Source: Rhodospirillaceae bacterium (GTDB lineage Bacteria > Pseudomonadota > Alphaproteobacteria > Dongiales > Dongiaceae). Taken from it: a stretch of 64,000 nucleotides of DNA. Position 1 is the first letter of the stretch; every line of letters begins with the position of its first letter. A program made the translations under genes and the position numbers. This document shows positions 43,494-53,055 of this stretch, in pieces. A model generated the notes under the pieces. That model was not told the origin of the DNA, did not search any database, and saw only the letters and a program-made list of their open reading frames with translations. The stretch spans positions 277,768 to 341,767 of the forward strand of contig SSEL01000009.1 of NCBI GenBank assembly GCA_008012315.1, in the 5' to 3' direction.

Positions 43494-46221
43494 CTGTCAG
43501 TTGGTCGATTTCGCTACGTGGTACGGTTAATTTGCCCGGAAAGGCGATCATGATACAGGCGCCGTTCCGGTCCGGTCGACTCTCGGCGAAGATCCGTCCG
43601 CCCATCGCCTCCACGAAGCCGCGGCAGATCGCCAAGCCCAGGCCGGTTCCCGCACGCCGGCGATCGCCGCCCTGCACGCGGAAGAACTTATCAAAAACGC
43701 GCTCCAGATCCGCCGGCGGAATGCCCGGACCTTCATCCAGGACCTGGAAACGCAGATCGTCATCGCTGACCTGCGCCCTGATGGTGATGGCGGTGCCCTG
43801 CGGCGCATATTTCGCGGCGTTGTCCAGCAGGTTGAACAGGACCTGGCCGAACAGGACGGAATCCAGCCGCAGCAATGGCAGATCCGGCGCGATATCAAGA
43901 ACGAGGCGATGATGCGCCAACAACCGCGACGCCGCCTTGGTGGCGGCAAAGATCGCATCTTCCGGATCGACCGGACCTTCTTTCGGCGTAAGCGAGCCGG
44001 ATTCCAGTTTCGTCATATCGAGGATATTGCCGACGAAACGGTTTAGGCGCTCGGCCTCTTCCTGGATCGTCAGCAGCAACTCGTCCCGGGTCTCGCCATC
44101 GAAGCTCTTGCCGAAGGAGCGCAGGCTGGTGACCGAACCGATGATCGAGGAAAGAGGGGTGCGCAGGTCATGCGAGATCGAGGTGAGCAAAGCCGACCGC
44201 AGCCGCTCCGTCTCGGCGATCACCCGGGCCTGGTCGATATCGGCCGCCAGATTGATGCGCTCGATGGCGATGGCGGCCTGGTCGCTGATCGCATCCAGCA
44301 GGCGCCGGCCATCCGGCGTCAGCAGCGGTCCAGGCTGCTCCCGGTCGATGCCCATGACGCCCACCAATCCGCGTTCGGTGCGCAGCGGCAGGAACAGACG
44401 GCGCGCGCCCGGCAGGGTTTCGGCCCCGCGCCCGGCTGGCTTGCCCTGGGTCCAGGCCCAGGTGGCCGCTGCCAGATCGGCCTCATTCAACTCGTCTTCC
44501 GGCGGATATCCCGCGCGGACCTGCAGGACGCCCTCCTGCGGCAGCAGCAGGATGACATGCAGCTTCAGCATCGAGGCGATCTGGTGTGCCGTCGCCCAGA
44601 GCAGGTCATCCATCTCGCCGATCGCCGCGATCTTGCGGCTGAAACCATAGAGCGCCGCCGTCGATGCCGCGCGCTGGCGCGAGGCTTTCGCTTCGAGCCG
44701 CACCCGGGCGGCGAGCTGGCTGATCAGCACGGCAACGATCAGGAAGAAGATCAGCGCGACGATGTTCGACGGATCGGAAACCGTCAGGGTGAAGAGCGGG
44801 CGCAGGAAAAAGAAATTATAGGCAAGCGTGCTGAGGAGCGAGGCAAACAGCGATGGCCACAGGCCGTAGCGGATGGCACTGAACAGCACCGCCGCCAGGA
44901 AGACCATCGAGATGTTCGGCAGGCTGATGCGTTCATTGATCGGAAAACCGATCGCGACCACCAGCGCCACCATCGCCGTACTGACGAGATAGGGCGTGAA
45001 GCTGACCGCCGGCAGGCCGGCCGCGAGCGCCGTCCCTTCGCTACCGTCGGTTCTCTCGACAGTTCGCTCGGGACTTTCGCCGGTAACGACGTGAACGCCG
45101 ATATTGCCCGAGCGCCGCACCAGGTCATGCACCACGGAGCCATGCAGCATTTCGAACCAGCGGGAGCGCCGGGACTTGCCGATGATGATCTGCGTGACAT
45201 TGTTGCGACGGGCATAATCGATCAGGTCGCTGGCGATATGCCGGCCGGGAATCGTGACCGCGCTGCCACCAAGATGTTCGGCCAGCCGCAGGGCACTGGC
45301 GATCCGGTCGCGATCCGCCTCGGACAGTGATTGGTGGCGCGTGGTTTCAATATAGATCGCTTCCCATTTCGCCTGCATGCGATCTGCGGCGCGTCGTGCA
45401 TGGCGGATCAGGCTCAGCGAACTGGGATGCTCATTGATGCAGACGACCATCCGCTCACCGGCCGCCCAGGGGCCGTGAATGGCATGGGCCTGCATATAAG
45501 AGAGCATCTGCTCATCGACGCGCTGGGCGGTGCGGCGCAGCGCCATCTCGCGCAAGGCGGTCAAATTGCCTTCGGAAAAATAATGCGTCAGCGCCCGATC
45601 CGCGACATGGCGCGTATAGATCTTGCCTTCCTGTAGGCGCTGCATCAGGTCCTTCGGTGTCAGGTCGATGACCTCGACTTCGTCGGCCTGGTCGATGACG
45701 TGATCCGGTAGGGTTTCCCGCACGCGGACATGAGTGATCTGCGCGACGACGTCGTTCAGGCTTTCAAGATGCTGGATGTTGAGCGTCGTATAGACGTCGA
45801 TGCCGGCCGCCAGGATTTCCTCGACATCCTGATATCTTTTGGCATGCCGACTGCCGGGCACATTGGTATGCGCCAGTTCGTCGACCAGCACCAATTTGGG
45901 TTTGCGGGCGAGAATGGCATCGAGATCCATCTCGCTCAAGCTGCGGTCGCGATAGGGGATTTCCCGGCGCGGCAGGATTTCCAGCCCGTCGAGCAAGGCC
46001 TGCGTTTCGGCGCGGCCATGAGTCTCGACAAGGCCGATAACGACATCGACACCGTCACGCTGCTTCGCCTTGCCGGCCAGCAGCATTTCATAGGTCTTGC
46101 CAACGCCTGGGGCGGCTCCAAGAAAAATCTTGAGCCGCCCCAGATGTCGTTCTGTGGTGGTGGCGAGGAGCGCGTCCGGCGACGGCCGTCGCTCTGCCTC
46201 TTTATCAACCGGCTCTGACAT
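43459..46221 (-). CDS. kdpD: Sensor histidine kinase KdpD
   Basis: 920 residues. The N-terminal KdpD domain has Walker A at residues 35-42 ([12 protein letters not shown]) and the second conserved region [19 protein letters not shown]; a universal-stress-protein-like domain follows, then four membrane helices (DUF4118; [15 protein letters not shown]), a GAF-like region, the HisKA box with His684 ([16 protein letters not shown]) and the ATPase domain ([34 protein letters not shown]). ATG 46221 is preferred to the TTG at 46224. It responds to K+ and ionic strength; c-di-AMP sensing by the USP domain is known only in some bacteria. Confidence 0.97.
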   Translation of the reverse strand: MSEPVDKEAERRPSPDALLATTTERHLGRLKIFLGAAPGVGKTYEMLLAGKAKQRDGVDVVIGLVETHGRAETQALLDGLEILPRREIPYRDRSLSEMDLDAILARKPKLVLVDELAHTNVPGSRHAKRYQDVEEILAAGIDVYTTLNIQHLESLNDVVAQITHVRVRETLPDHVIDQADEVEVIDLTPKDLMQRLQEGKIYTRHVADRALTHYFSEGNLTALREMALRRTAQRVDEQMLSYMQAHAIHGPWAAGERMVVCINEHPSSLSLIRHARRAADRMQAKWEAIYIETTRHQSLSEADRDRIASALRLAEHLGGSAVTIPGRHIASDLIDYARRNNVTQIIIGKSRRSRWFEMLHGSVVHDLVRRSGNIGVHVVTGESPERTVERTDGSEGTALAAGLPAVSFTPYLVSTAMVALVVAIGFPINERISLPNISMVFLAAVLFSAIRYGLWPSLFASLLSTLAYNFFFLRPLFTLTVSDPSNIVALIFFLIVAVLISQLAARVRLEAKASRQRAASTAALYGFSRKIAAIGEMDDLLWATAHQIASMLKLHVILLLPQEGVLQVRAGYPPEDELNEADLAAATWAWTQGKPAGRGAETLPGARRLFLPLRTERGLVGVMGIDREQPGPLLTPDGRRLLDAISDQAAIAIERINLAADIDQARVIAETERLRSALLTSISHDLRTPLSSIIGSVTSLRSFGKSFDGETRDELLLTIQEEAERLNRFVGNILDMTKLESGSLTPKEGPVDPEDAIFAATKAASRLLAHHRLVLDIAPDLPLLRLDSVLFGQVLFNLLDNAAKYAPQGTAITIRAQVSDDDLRFQVLDEGPGIPPADLERVFDKFFRVQGGDRRRAGTGLGLAICRGFVEAMGGRIFAESRPDRNGACIMIAFPGKLTVPRSEIDQLTDEQRDTHSDRR

Positions 46222-46249
46222 CAAAGGCGGCTTTCATCTCATACGGATT

Positions 46250-46813
46250 CTATTTCCGCAGCGCGTCCAAAGCGAGGTTCAGGGATAGCACGTTCACGCG
46301 TTCCTCGCCAAGGAAACCGAGTTGGCGGCCTTGGATCTGGCTTTCGACCAGGTTCCGCACCTGCTCTGCCGGCAGGCCGCGCGCTCGCGCGACACGCTCG
46401 ACCTGATATGCCGCCGCCACCGGCGTGATATCGGGATCGAGGCCGCTGCCCGAGGCAGTGACGAGATCGATCGGTATCGTCTGGCTGCTGGTTCTCCGCA
46501 GCTCGGCGATGCTGCCGCTGACCCGGTCGATCAGCGTCTTCGACGTTGGGCCGAGATTGGAGCCGCTGGAGGCCGCGGCATCGTAGCCTTGGCCGGCGGC
46601 TGACGGACGGCCATGGAAATAGCGCTCGCCGGCGAAGGTCTGGCCGATCAGGCTGGACCCGATCACCTTGCCGTCCTTCTTGATCAGGCTGCCATTGGCC
46701 TGATCGGAAAAAGCGACTTGTGCGACGCCGGTCACTGCCCACGGATAGGCTATGCCCAATAAGGCAGTCATCACCACGAGCATGAGAATGGCGGGACGTA
46801 ATTGCGATAACAT
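46250..46813 (-). CDS. kdpC: Potassium-transporting ATPase KdpC subunit
   Basis: 187 residues with one N-terminal membrane helix ([23 protein letters not shown]) and the periplasmic/assembly domain ([45 protein letters not shown]). Stabilises KdpFABC and increases nucleotide affinity. Spacing is 27 bases after kdpB and 28 bases before kdpD. Confidence 0.96.
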   Translation of the reverse strand: MLSQLRPAILMLVVMTALLGIAYPWAVTGVAQVAFSDQANGSLIKKDGKVIGSSLIGQTFAGERYFHGRPSAAGQGYDAAASSGSNLGPTSKTLIDRVSGSIAELRRTSSQTIPIDLVTASGSGLDPDITPVAAAYQVERVARARGLPAEQVRNLVESQIQGRQLGFLGEERVNVLSLNLALDALRK

Positions 46814-46840
46814 AACCGGTCTCCTTAGACCTAATTCAAG

Positions 46841-48895
46841 TTAGACCAAATGCAGGGCCGAAACGACGAGGTCGATGGCCTTGATGCTGATGAACGGAAC
46901 GATGATGCCGCCGATTCCATAGACCAGGATGTTACGGCGCAACAAAGCAGCGGCCGCGCGCGGGGCATAATGCACGCCACGTAACGACAGCGGGATCAAC
47001 GCAATGATGATCAAGGCGTTGAAGATGATCGCCGACAGGATCGCACTCTCCGGTGAGCGCAATCCCATGATGTTGAGCAGACCCAGTTGCGGCAGGAAGG
47101 CCGCGAACATCGCCGGAATGATGGCGAAGTACTTCGCCACATCGTTGGCGATCGAGAAGGTGGTCAAGGCACCACGCGTCATCAACAACTGCTTACCGAT
47201 CATGACGATCTCGATCAGCTTGGTCGGATTGCTGTCAAGATCCACCATGTTGCCGGCCTCGCGTGCCGCCTGGGTGCCGGTCTGCATGGCGACACCGACA
47301 TCGGCCTGGGCCAGGGCCGGTGCGTCATTGGTACCGTCGCCGCACATCGCTACCAGCTTGCCTTTGGCCTGTTCCTCGCGGATCAGCTTCAACTTGGCCT
47401 CCGGTGTCGCTTGTGCGAGGAAGTCATCGACGCCCGCTTCGGCGGCGATGGCCGCGGCGGTCAAGGCGTTGTCGCCGGTGATCATTACCGTACGGATGCC
47501 CATGCGGCGCAGCTCGTTGAAGCGTTCGCGGATGCCGCCCTTGACCACGTCCTTCAAGTGAACGACGCCGAGAATACGGTCATCCTTGGCAACGGCTAGC
47601 GGCGTGCCGCCGGATTTCGCGATCGTCTCGACGATATTGGTCAGCTCCGCTTGCGCCGCATACTGGCCAAGCTTCTGCTGACGGACATAGTCGATCACTG
47701 AATCGACCGCACCTTTGCGGATCCGCGAGCCGTCGATATTGATGCCGCTCATCCGCGTCTGCGCCGTGAACGGAACGAACTCGGCGTGAATCGGCGCCAT
47801 CTCCCGGCCGCGCAGGCCATATTTTTCCTTGGCCAGGACCACGATCGAACGGCCTTCGGGCGTTTCGTCCGACAGCGAGGAAAGCTGTGCCGCATCGGCA
47901 AGCTCTTGCTCGCTGACACCGGGCAGCGGGATCAGCGCGGAAGCGACACGGTTGCCCAGGGTGATCGTTCCGGTCTTATCGAGCAGCAGCGTGTCGACGT
48001 CGCCGGCCGCTTCGACGGCGCGGCCCGACATGGCGAGCACGTTGAACTTCACCAGCCGGTCCATCCCGGCAATGCCGATCGCCGATAACAATGCGCCGAT
48101 CGTCGTCGGGATCAGGGTGACGAAGAGGGCGATCAGCACGATGATCGAGATACTGCCGCCGGCATAGGCGGCAAAGCTCGGGATGCTGGCGGTCGCCAGG
48201 ATGAAGATCAGGGTCATCCCGGCAAGCAGGATGTTGAGGGCGATCTCATTCGGCGTCTTCTGCCGCTTGGCGCCCTCGACCAGGCCGATCATGCGGTCGA
48301 GGAAGGTCGAACCCTGCGCCGCCGTGATCTTCACCTTGATACAGTCGGAGAGCACGCGGGTGCCGCCGGTCACGGCCGACCGGTCGCCGCCACTTTCCCG
48401 GATGACGGGCGCGGATTCGCCGGTGATCGCCGATTCATCCACCGAGGCGATGCCGTCGATCACCTCGCCGTCGCCGGGAATGAGATCGCCGGCTTCCACC
48501 AGCACGATATCGCCGGGGCCAAGAGCCAGCGCTGAAACGCTCTCATAGCCGGTGTCATCCGTCTGCCGCAGCTTCTTCGCCATCGCCTTGCTGCGGGTTT
48601 TGCGCAAGGCATCCGCCTGGGCCTTGCCGCGTCCTTCGGCCACGGCCTCGGCGAAATTGCCGAACAGCACGGTCAGCCACAGCCAGAAGACGATCTGGAC
48701 CGAGAACAGCACGGGTTTGCCAATCGCCAGGTCGCGCAGGACCAGGATGGTGGCGCCCAAGGCGACCACCTCCACGGCAAACATCACCGGGTTGTGCACC
48801 ATTTTGCGGGGGTCCAGCTTCACGAAGGAGTCGCGGGCCGCCGCTTTCAGGATCCCGCCGTCAAGGATCGAGATCCGTTTCGCTTTCTGCGTCAT
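46841..48895 (-). CDS. kdpB: Potassium-transporting P-type ATPase KdpB
   Basis: 684 residues. Catalytic subunit. TGESAPV at residues 158-164 marks the actuator domain; the phosphorylation site is Asp306 in [13 protein letters not shown]; then [13 protein letters not shown] and [18 protein letters not shown] close the P domain. Seven predicted helices. It uses ATP hydrolysis to drive high-affinity K+ uptake via KdpA. Confidence 0.98.
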   Translation of the reverse strand: MTQKAKRISILDGGILKAAARDSFVKLDPRKMVHNPVMFAVEVVALGATILVLRDLAIGKPVLFSVQIVFWLWLTVLFGNFAEAVAEGRGKAQADALRKTRSKAMAKKLRQTDDTGYESVSALALGPGDIVLVEAGDLIPGDGEVIDGIASVDESAITGESAPVIRESGGDRSAVTGGTRVLSDCIKVKITAAQGSTFLDRMIGLVEGAKRQKTPNEIALNILLAGMTLIFILATASIPSFAAYAGGSISIIVLIALFVTLIPTTIGALLSAIGIAGMDRLVKFNVLAMSGRAVEAAGDVDTLLLDKTGTITLGNRVASALIPLPGVSEQELADAAQLSSLSDETPEGRSIVVLAKEKYGLRGREMAPIHAEFVPFTAQTRMSGINIDGSRIRKGAVDSVIDYVRQQKLGQYAAQAELTNIVETIAKSGGTPLAVAKDDRILGVVHLKDVVKGGIRERFNELRRMGIRTVMITGDNALTAAAIAAEAGVDDFLAQATPEAKLKLIREEQAKGKLVAMCGDGTNDAPALAQADVGVAMQTGTQAAREAGNMVDLDSNPTKLIEIVMIGKQLLMTRGALTTFSIANDVAKYFAIIPAMFAAFLPQLGLLNIMGLRSPESAILSAIIFNALIIIALIPLSLRGVHYAPRAAAALLRRNILVYGIGGIIVPFISIKAIDLVVSALHLV

Positions 48896-48925
48896 GATTT
48901 GCTCCAGAGATTTATGCCGGCTGGC

Positions 48926-50653
48926 TCAGAACAATTGTCCGTTCAGCATCGTCAGATGCTCGACCACCGGACCCAGGGCCAAAGCCGGGAAGTAGGTCAG
49001 GCCGACGACGATGACGATCACGCCGAGCAGCAGTCCGATGAAGAGCATGCCATGCGTCGGGAAGGTGCCGACGCTCGGCGGGGTCAGCCGCTTCGCCGTC
49101 AGCGATCCGGCGATCGCCATGGCCGGGATGATGATGAAGAACCGGCCGACAAACATCGCGATGCCGCCCGTCGTGTTGTAGAACGGCGTGTTGCCGGTGA
49201 TGCCGCCGAAGGCGCTGCCGTTATTCGCCGCGCCAGACGTGAAGAGGTAGAGGATTTCAGAAAAGCCATGTGGACCGGCATTCAGAACACTCTCCAAGGC
49301 CGATGGCAGGATGGTCGCCGTGGCGGTGAAGCCAAGGACCACCAGCGGCACGCAGAGGAGTGCCAGCATCGCCATCTTGACATCGCGCGCCTCGATCTTC
49401 TTGCCGACATATTCCGGCGTGCGCCCAACCATCAGGCCGGCAATGAAGACGGCGATGATGGCGAAGATCAGCATGCCGTAAAGACCAGCACCGACGCCGC
49501 CGATGATCACTTCCCCGAGCAGCATGTTGATCAGCGGCACCATGCCGCCGAGGGCGGTGAAGCTGTCATGCATGGCATTGACCGCACCGCAGGACGCGGC
49601 CGTGGTCACGGTGGCGAAGAGCGCCGAATCGGCGATGCCGAAGCGGACTTCCTTGCCTTCCATATTGCCGCCGGGCTGCAGGCTGCCGGCGAGCTGGTCG
49701 ACCGGCAGGCTGCCATAGGCAAGGTTGCCCTGGGCTTCCGCCCAGTAGCAGGACACCGCGCCGACGACGAACAGGATGCCCATGACGGTGAAGATCGCCC
49801 AGCCCTGGCGCTGATTGCCGACCATACGGCCGAAGACATTGGTCAAGCCGGCGCCGATGGCGAAAATCAGCACCATCTGCAGCAGGTTCGACAGAGCCGT
49901 GGGGTTCTCATAAGGATGCGCGGCATTGGCGTTGAAGAAGCCGCCGCCATTGGTGCCGAGCACCTTGATGGCGACCTGCGAGGCGACCGGCCCCTGGGCG
50001 ATGGTCTGCTGCGCCCCTTCGACTGTGGTGGCCTGGACGTAATCGCCCATGTTCTGCGGCATGCCCTGCCAGACCAGGAACAGCGCCGCCACGAAGCAGA
50101 TCGGCAGCAGGATGTAGAGCACGCAACGGGTCAAATCGGCCCAGAAGTTGCCGACTCCTTGCGCCTGTTTGCGGGCGAAGCCACGGATCAACGCCATCGC
50201 CAAGGCGACGCCGGTGGCGCTCGAAACGAAGTTATGCACCGTCAGGCCGGCCATCTGGCTGAAATAGCTGAGCGTGCTTTCGCCGCCGTAATTCTGCCAG
50301 TTGGTGTTGGTCGTGAAGCTGATCGCCGTGTTGAAGGCGAGATCGGGCGCCATGCCGGCGAAGCCGCGGGGATTCCACGGCAGATAGGCCTGCAGCCGCA
50401 GAATCGCATAGAGCGAGGCAAAGCAGGCCAGGTTGAAGAACAGCATGGCGGTGCCATAGACCAGCCAATGCTGGTCTTGGTTTTCGCGAACGCCACAGAT
50501 CCGGTAGATGACCTTCTCAAGCGGCACGAGCACCGGCGAGAGGAAGGTGCGCCGGCCCTCGAAAACCCGGGTCATGTAACCGCCCAGCGGTTTGACCAGC
50601 GCAATGATCAGAACGCAGAAGACTGCGATCTGCAGAAGACCATTGATTGTCAT
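48926..50653 (-). CDS. kdpA: Potassium-transporting ATPase KdpA subunit
   Basis: 575 residues with about ten helices and the SKT-superfamily pore. Selectivity-filter-like segments include [16 protein letters not shown] and [14 protein letters not shown], with [22 protein letters not shown] and [14 protein letters not shown] further on. Binds K+ in the pore that passes it to KdpB. Between kdpF (18 bases upstream) and kdpB (30 bases downstream). Confidence 0.98.
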   Translation of the reverse strand: MTINGLLQIAVFCVLIIALVKPLGGYMTRVFEGRRTFLSPVLVPLEKVIYRICGVRENQDQHWLVYGTAMLFFNLACFASLYAILRLQAYLPWNPRGFAGMAPDLAFNTAISFTTNTNWQNYGGESTLSYFSQMAGLTVHNFVSSATGVALAMALIRGFARKQAQGVGNFWADLTRCVLYILLPICFVAALFLVWQGMPQNMGDYVQATTVEGAQQTIAQGPVASQVAIKVLGTNGGGFFNANAAHPYENPTALSNLLQMVLIFAIGAGLTNVFGRMVGNQRQGWAIFTVMGILFVVGAVSCYWAEAQGNLAYGSLPVDQLAGSLQPGGNMEGKEVRFGIADSALFATVTTAASCGAVNAMHDSFTALGGMVPLINMLLGEVIIGGVGAGLYGMLIFAIIAVFIAGLMVGRTPEYVGKKIEARDVKMAMLALLCVPLVVLGFTATATILPSALESVLNAGPHGFSEILYLFTSGAANNGSAFGGITGNTPFYNTTGGIAMFVGRFFIIIPAMAIAGSLTAKRLTPPSVGTFPTHGMLFIGLLLGVIVIVVGLTYFPALALGPVVEHLTMLNGQLF

Positions 50654-50671
50654 GATTGATGTGCCTTTGCT

Positions 50672-50764
50672 TCAGAGCTTTTCCGGCCAGAGCATGGCAA
50701 TGCCCATGTAAACGATCAGGCCGACGGTGATGACGGCGCCGATGGCGATATCGAGTGTTGACAT
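50672..50764 (-). CDS. kdpF: KdpF, K+-ATPase accessory peptide (30 residues)
   Basis: One hydrophobic helix read from the minus strand (MSTLDIAIGAVITVGLIVYM, then GIAMLWPEKL). It fits KdpF by the Tyr in the helix and a short PE-containing tail. It has a strong GGAGG ribosome site before ATG 50764 that overlaps the stop of the peptide upstream. It stabilises the KdpFABC complex. Confidence 0.9.
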   Translation of the reverse strand: MSTLDIAIGAVITVGLIVYMGIAMLWPEKL

Positions 50765-50774
50765 GGCCGCCTCC

Positions 50775-50858
50775 TCACACCCGCGCACAGGCGAAAAGAT
50801 AGATGATGCCAAGCACAAAGAGGCCGATGCCGGCCCCCAGGAAAATCACGTCCAACAT
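50775..50858 (-). CDS. 27-residue membrane peptide upstream of kdpF
   Basis: Reads MLDVIFLGAGIGLFVLGIIY then LFACARV: one hydrophobic helix and a positively charged end. The ATG is at 50858 and the stop is 10 bases before kdpF. It is the first gene of the operon. As far as I recall, a short MLD-starting helix is often seen in front of kdpF/kdpA in other genomes but is commonly left unannotated. A second KdpF-like accessory peptide is the best guess. Confidence 0.7.
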   Translation of the reverse strand: MLDVIFLGAGIGLFVLGIIYLFACARV

Positions 50859-50971
50859 GTTAACCCCGAAGCTATAGTGCCGATCTTGTCGGCTTGAGCG
50901 CGACGCAATGGGTTGCGACTGGCGCTTCTGAAAGGGTCGTTAATGGAGCATAAGGAAGCGAGAGGGATCGA

Positions 50972-50998
50972 TATAAAGGGCCGTAAAGACGGTATAAA
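50972..50998 (-). promoter_or_regulatory. KdpE-like operator upstream of the kdp operon
   Basis: On the minus strand: TTTATA (50998-50993), six bases, TTAC (50986-50983), then another TTTATA at 50977-50972. My recollection of the E. coli kdpFABC operator is TTTATA, six bases, TTACA, which is the same spacing. It sits about 115-140 bases before the first operon gene. Confidence 0.65.
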
Positions 50999-51057
50999 GA
51001 AATACCAAAGAAATGCGGGGCGCTTCCGCTAACGTCTTGCGGGGCAATAAAAGAGAT

Positions 51058-51076
51058 GGCCGCCTGCAAGGCGGCC
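51058..51076 (-). terminator. Intrinsic terminator after the enolase-superfamily gene
   Basis: Arms GGCCGCC and GGCGGCC (7 bases, perfect) with a 5-base loop. On the minus strand it is followed by ATCTCTTTTATT. It lies 35 bases beyond the stop of the gene at 51111 and separates the iron unit from the kdp promoter. Confidence 0.85.
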
Positions 51077-51110
51077 ACGCGAATTCCGGATACGTGAATT
51101 GGATCGGCGA

Positions 51111-52217
51111 TCAGGCGCCATAGGTGGCGAAAGCCGTCCCCAATTCGTCTTCCAGGACGGAAATCCCCAGGCCGGCGTCATCGCCAATGGAGATTTTTCC
51201 CTCGCGTGATGGCGGAATGCCGGTACCGTTGGGCCGGGTCACCCAGTTATGAAAATCGACCGTATGCAGCCGCTGCTCGACCGGTGTCGAGAGCGACAGG
51301 TGAATCATCGCCGCCGTGTCGATCTCGGCGCCGCCGGTATCTTCGACTGTGACGGCGAGGCCAAGCTCCACGGCGACATCGCGGATGCGGGCGGCCCGGG
51401 TGACGCCGCCGACCCGGGCGATCTTGATGGTGATGCCGTCGACCACGCGGTCATGATGTGCCTGCAACAGCGCCGGCAGGCAGTCGATCGATTCATCCAG
51501 AATCAGCGGGCGGTCGCAATCCGGCCGCAATGCGCGGCAGGCATCATAGGTGGCGCAAGGCTGTTCCAGGTAATAATCGAGATCGCGCGTGGCGCGCAGG
51601 AAACGCCGCGCCTGATGGGTCGACCAGCCGCCATTGGCATCGGCGAACAAGGTGACATCACTGCCGATGGCGGCGCGCACCGCCGCCATGCGCTCGATAT
51701 CCTCATCGGGATCGAGCCCGACCTTGACCTGTAGCCGGCGATAGCCTTCCGCCAGGTATTTGCGGGCACGTTCAGCCATCCAGTCGGGCGCAGCCTGGGG
51801 GATCGACCGATAGAGATCGACGCTGTCGCCGAACCGCCCGCCCAGCATCTCCGCCAGCGGTTGCCCCGCACTCTTGGCAAAAGCATCCCAGCAGGCCATG
51901 TCGATGGCCGATTTGGCGTAAGGATGGCCTTTGAGATGCAGGTCTATGCGCCGGTTGATGGCCGTGACCTGCCGCGGATCCTGCCCGATCAGCAGCGGTG
52001 CGATTTCGCTGAAGCCGGCCCGCGCGGCTGCGGCGAAAGACGGATCGTAGAAGGCACCGAGCGGCGCCATCTCGCCCCAGCCGGTAACGTCGCTATCGGT
52101 ATCGAGCTGGACCACCAGGGAATCGAAACCCTCGGCGCTGCGGCCGCCGGAACAGGTATAGGTGCCGTCCCGGAAGGGCTGGTCGAGGCGATAGGCGGAC
52201 AGGCGGCGGATACGCAT
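51111..52217 (-). CDS. Enolase-superfamily enzyme (mandelate racemase / muconate-lactonizing subgroup)
   Basis: 368 residues. The N-terminal capping domain is followed by the barrel. The catalytic Lys block is RLQVKVGLDPDED (a VKV variant, single Lys); metal-ligand segments are FADANGGW, YYLEQPCATY and LILDESIDCL; the second-strand Lys block is GITIKIARVGG. Such enzymes epimerise or dehydrate carboxylates. Start MRIRRLSAYRL at 52217 replaces ATG 52229. It lies 72 bases after the PiuC-type gene and is closed by the terminator at 51058, so it may belong to the iron unit. Substrate unknown. Confidence 0.88.
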   Translation of the reverse strand: MRIRRLSAYRLDQPFRDGTYTCSGGRSAEGFDSLVVQLDTDSDVTGWGEMAPLGAFYDPSFAAAARAGFSEIAPLLIGQDPRQVTAINRRIDLHLKGHPYAKSAIDMACWDAFAKSAGQPLAEMLGGRFGDSVDLYRSIPQAAPDWMAERARKYLAEGYRRLQVKVGLDPDEDIERMAAVRAAIGSDVTLFADANGGWSTHQARRFLRATRDLDYYLEQPCATYDACRALRPDCDRPLILDESIDCLPALLQAHHDRVVDGITIKIARVGGVTRAARIRDVAVELGLAVTVEDTGGAEIDTAAMIHLSLSTPVEQRLHTVDFHNWVTRPNGTGIPPSREGKISIGDDAGLGISVLEDELGTAFATYGA

Positions 52218-52289
52218 CTCGAATTCCAAGGTCAGTGAGCGAGCGGTTCACCCTAACATTGCCGACGGGATCCGCGATAGGGGCCTGTC

Positions 52290-52970
52290 TTAAATCTCGG
52301 CCCATTGCCGCAGCAGGTTGTGATAGCAGCCGGTCAGCATGATGATCGACGGATGGTCGGGATGGTCGCGGGTGACCTGGCCGATCGACATGTCGAGATC
52401 GAACAGCAAGGCGCGTTGGCTGACATCGCGGATCATGCTCTGCACCCAGAAGAAAGAAGCAAGGCGCGAGCCCCGCGTCACCGGCATGACATGATGCAGG
52501 CTGCTGGAGGGATAGACGATCATATCCCCGGCGGCGAGCTTGACGGCATGGCTGCCATAGGTGTCCTCGACCACCAGTTCGCCGCCGTCATAACTGTCGG
52601 GGTCGGAGAGAAACAAGGTTGCCGACACGTCGGTGCGCAGGCGCCGGCGCAGCAGATTGCTGCTGCGGATGGCGTTGTCGACATGGGAATCGAATTTCAT
52701 GGCGCTGTCATAGCGGTTGAACAGCGGCGGAAAGATCTGCTGCGGCAAAACCGCCGAAATGAACAGCGGATTGCGCTCCAGGGCCTGCAGGACCAGATCG
52801 CCCAGCTCCCGGGCCTCCGGGCTTTCTTCCGGCAATTGCAAGTTATGCTTTGCCTTGGCCGATTGGTGCCCGGCGGTCACCTTGCCGTCCACCCAGTCGG
52901 CGGCATCAAAAACCTGCCGGCAATGGGCGACCTGCTCCGGTGTCAGTACCTGGGGAATCTGGACCATCAT
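52290..52970 (-). CDS. piuC: PKHD-type Fe(II)/2-oxoglutarate hydroxylase (PiuC/YbiX-like)
   Basis: 226 residues. Fe ligands: His and Asp in [11 protein letters not shown] and the distal His in [19 protein letters not shown], whose Arg binds 2-oxoglutarate. The C-terminal [12 protein letters not shown] is characteristic of YbiX/PiuC. These proteins are commonly encoded next to catecholate siderophore receptors and are iron-regulated. Here it directly follows a TonB-dependent receptor (85-base gap). Substrate unknown. GGAG precedes ATG 52970. Confidence 0.92.
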   Translation of the reverse strand: MMVQIPQVLTPEQVAHCRQVFDAADWVDGKVTAGHQSAKAKHNLQLPEESPEARELGDLVLQALERNPLFISAVLPQQIFPPLFNRYDSAMKFDSHVDNAIRSSNLLRRRLRTDVSATLFLSDPDSYDGGELVVEDTYGSHAVKLAAGDMIVYPSSSLHHVMPVTRGSRLASFFWVQSMIRDVSQRALLFDLDMSIGQVTRDHPDHPSIIMLTGCYHNLLRQWAEI

Positions 52971-53055
52971 GGGGTGGTTCTCCGTCAAAAAGGGGTCGCC
53001 CGGCCGCAATCGCGACCGGGCGGGCTACCGACAACCGGTTAGGGATCCGTCGGTA

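Noticed and set aside
44170..45330. Plus-strand frame of 386 codons inside kdpD
   Set aside because: Antisense shadow of KdpD; Arg/Gln/Asp-rich composition with no recognisable motif.
46239..46742. Minus-strand 167-codon frame within kdpC in another phase
   Set aside because: Overlaps kdpC completely, which has full family motifs; the alternative frame is Arg/Gly/Pro-rich.
48794..50659. Long plus-strand open frame (about 621 codons) across the kdpA and kdpB genes
   Set aside because: It is antisense to clear KdpA and KdpB, the translation is Arg/Asp/His/Gln-rich with no domain or signal, and such frames arise from codon bias in GC-rich DNA.
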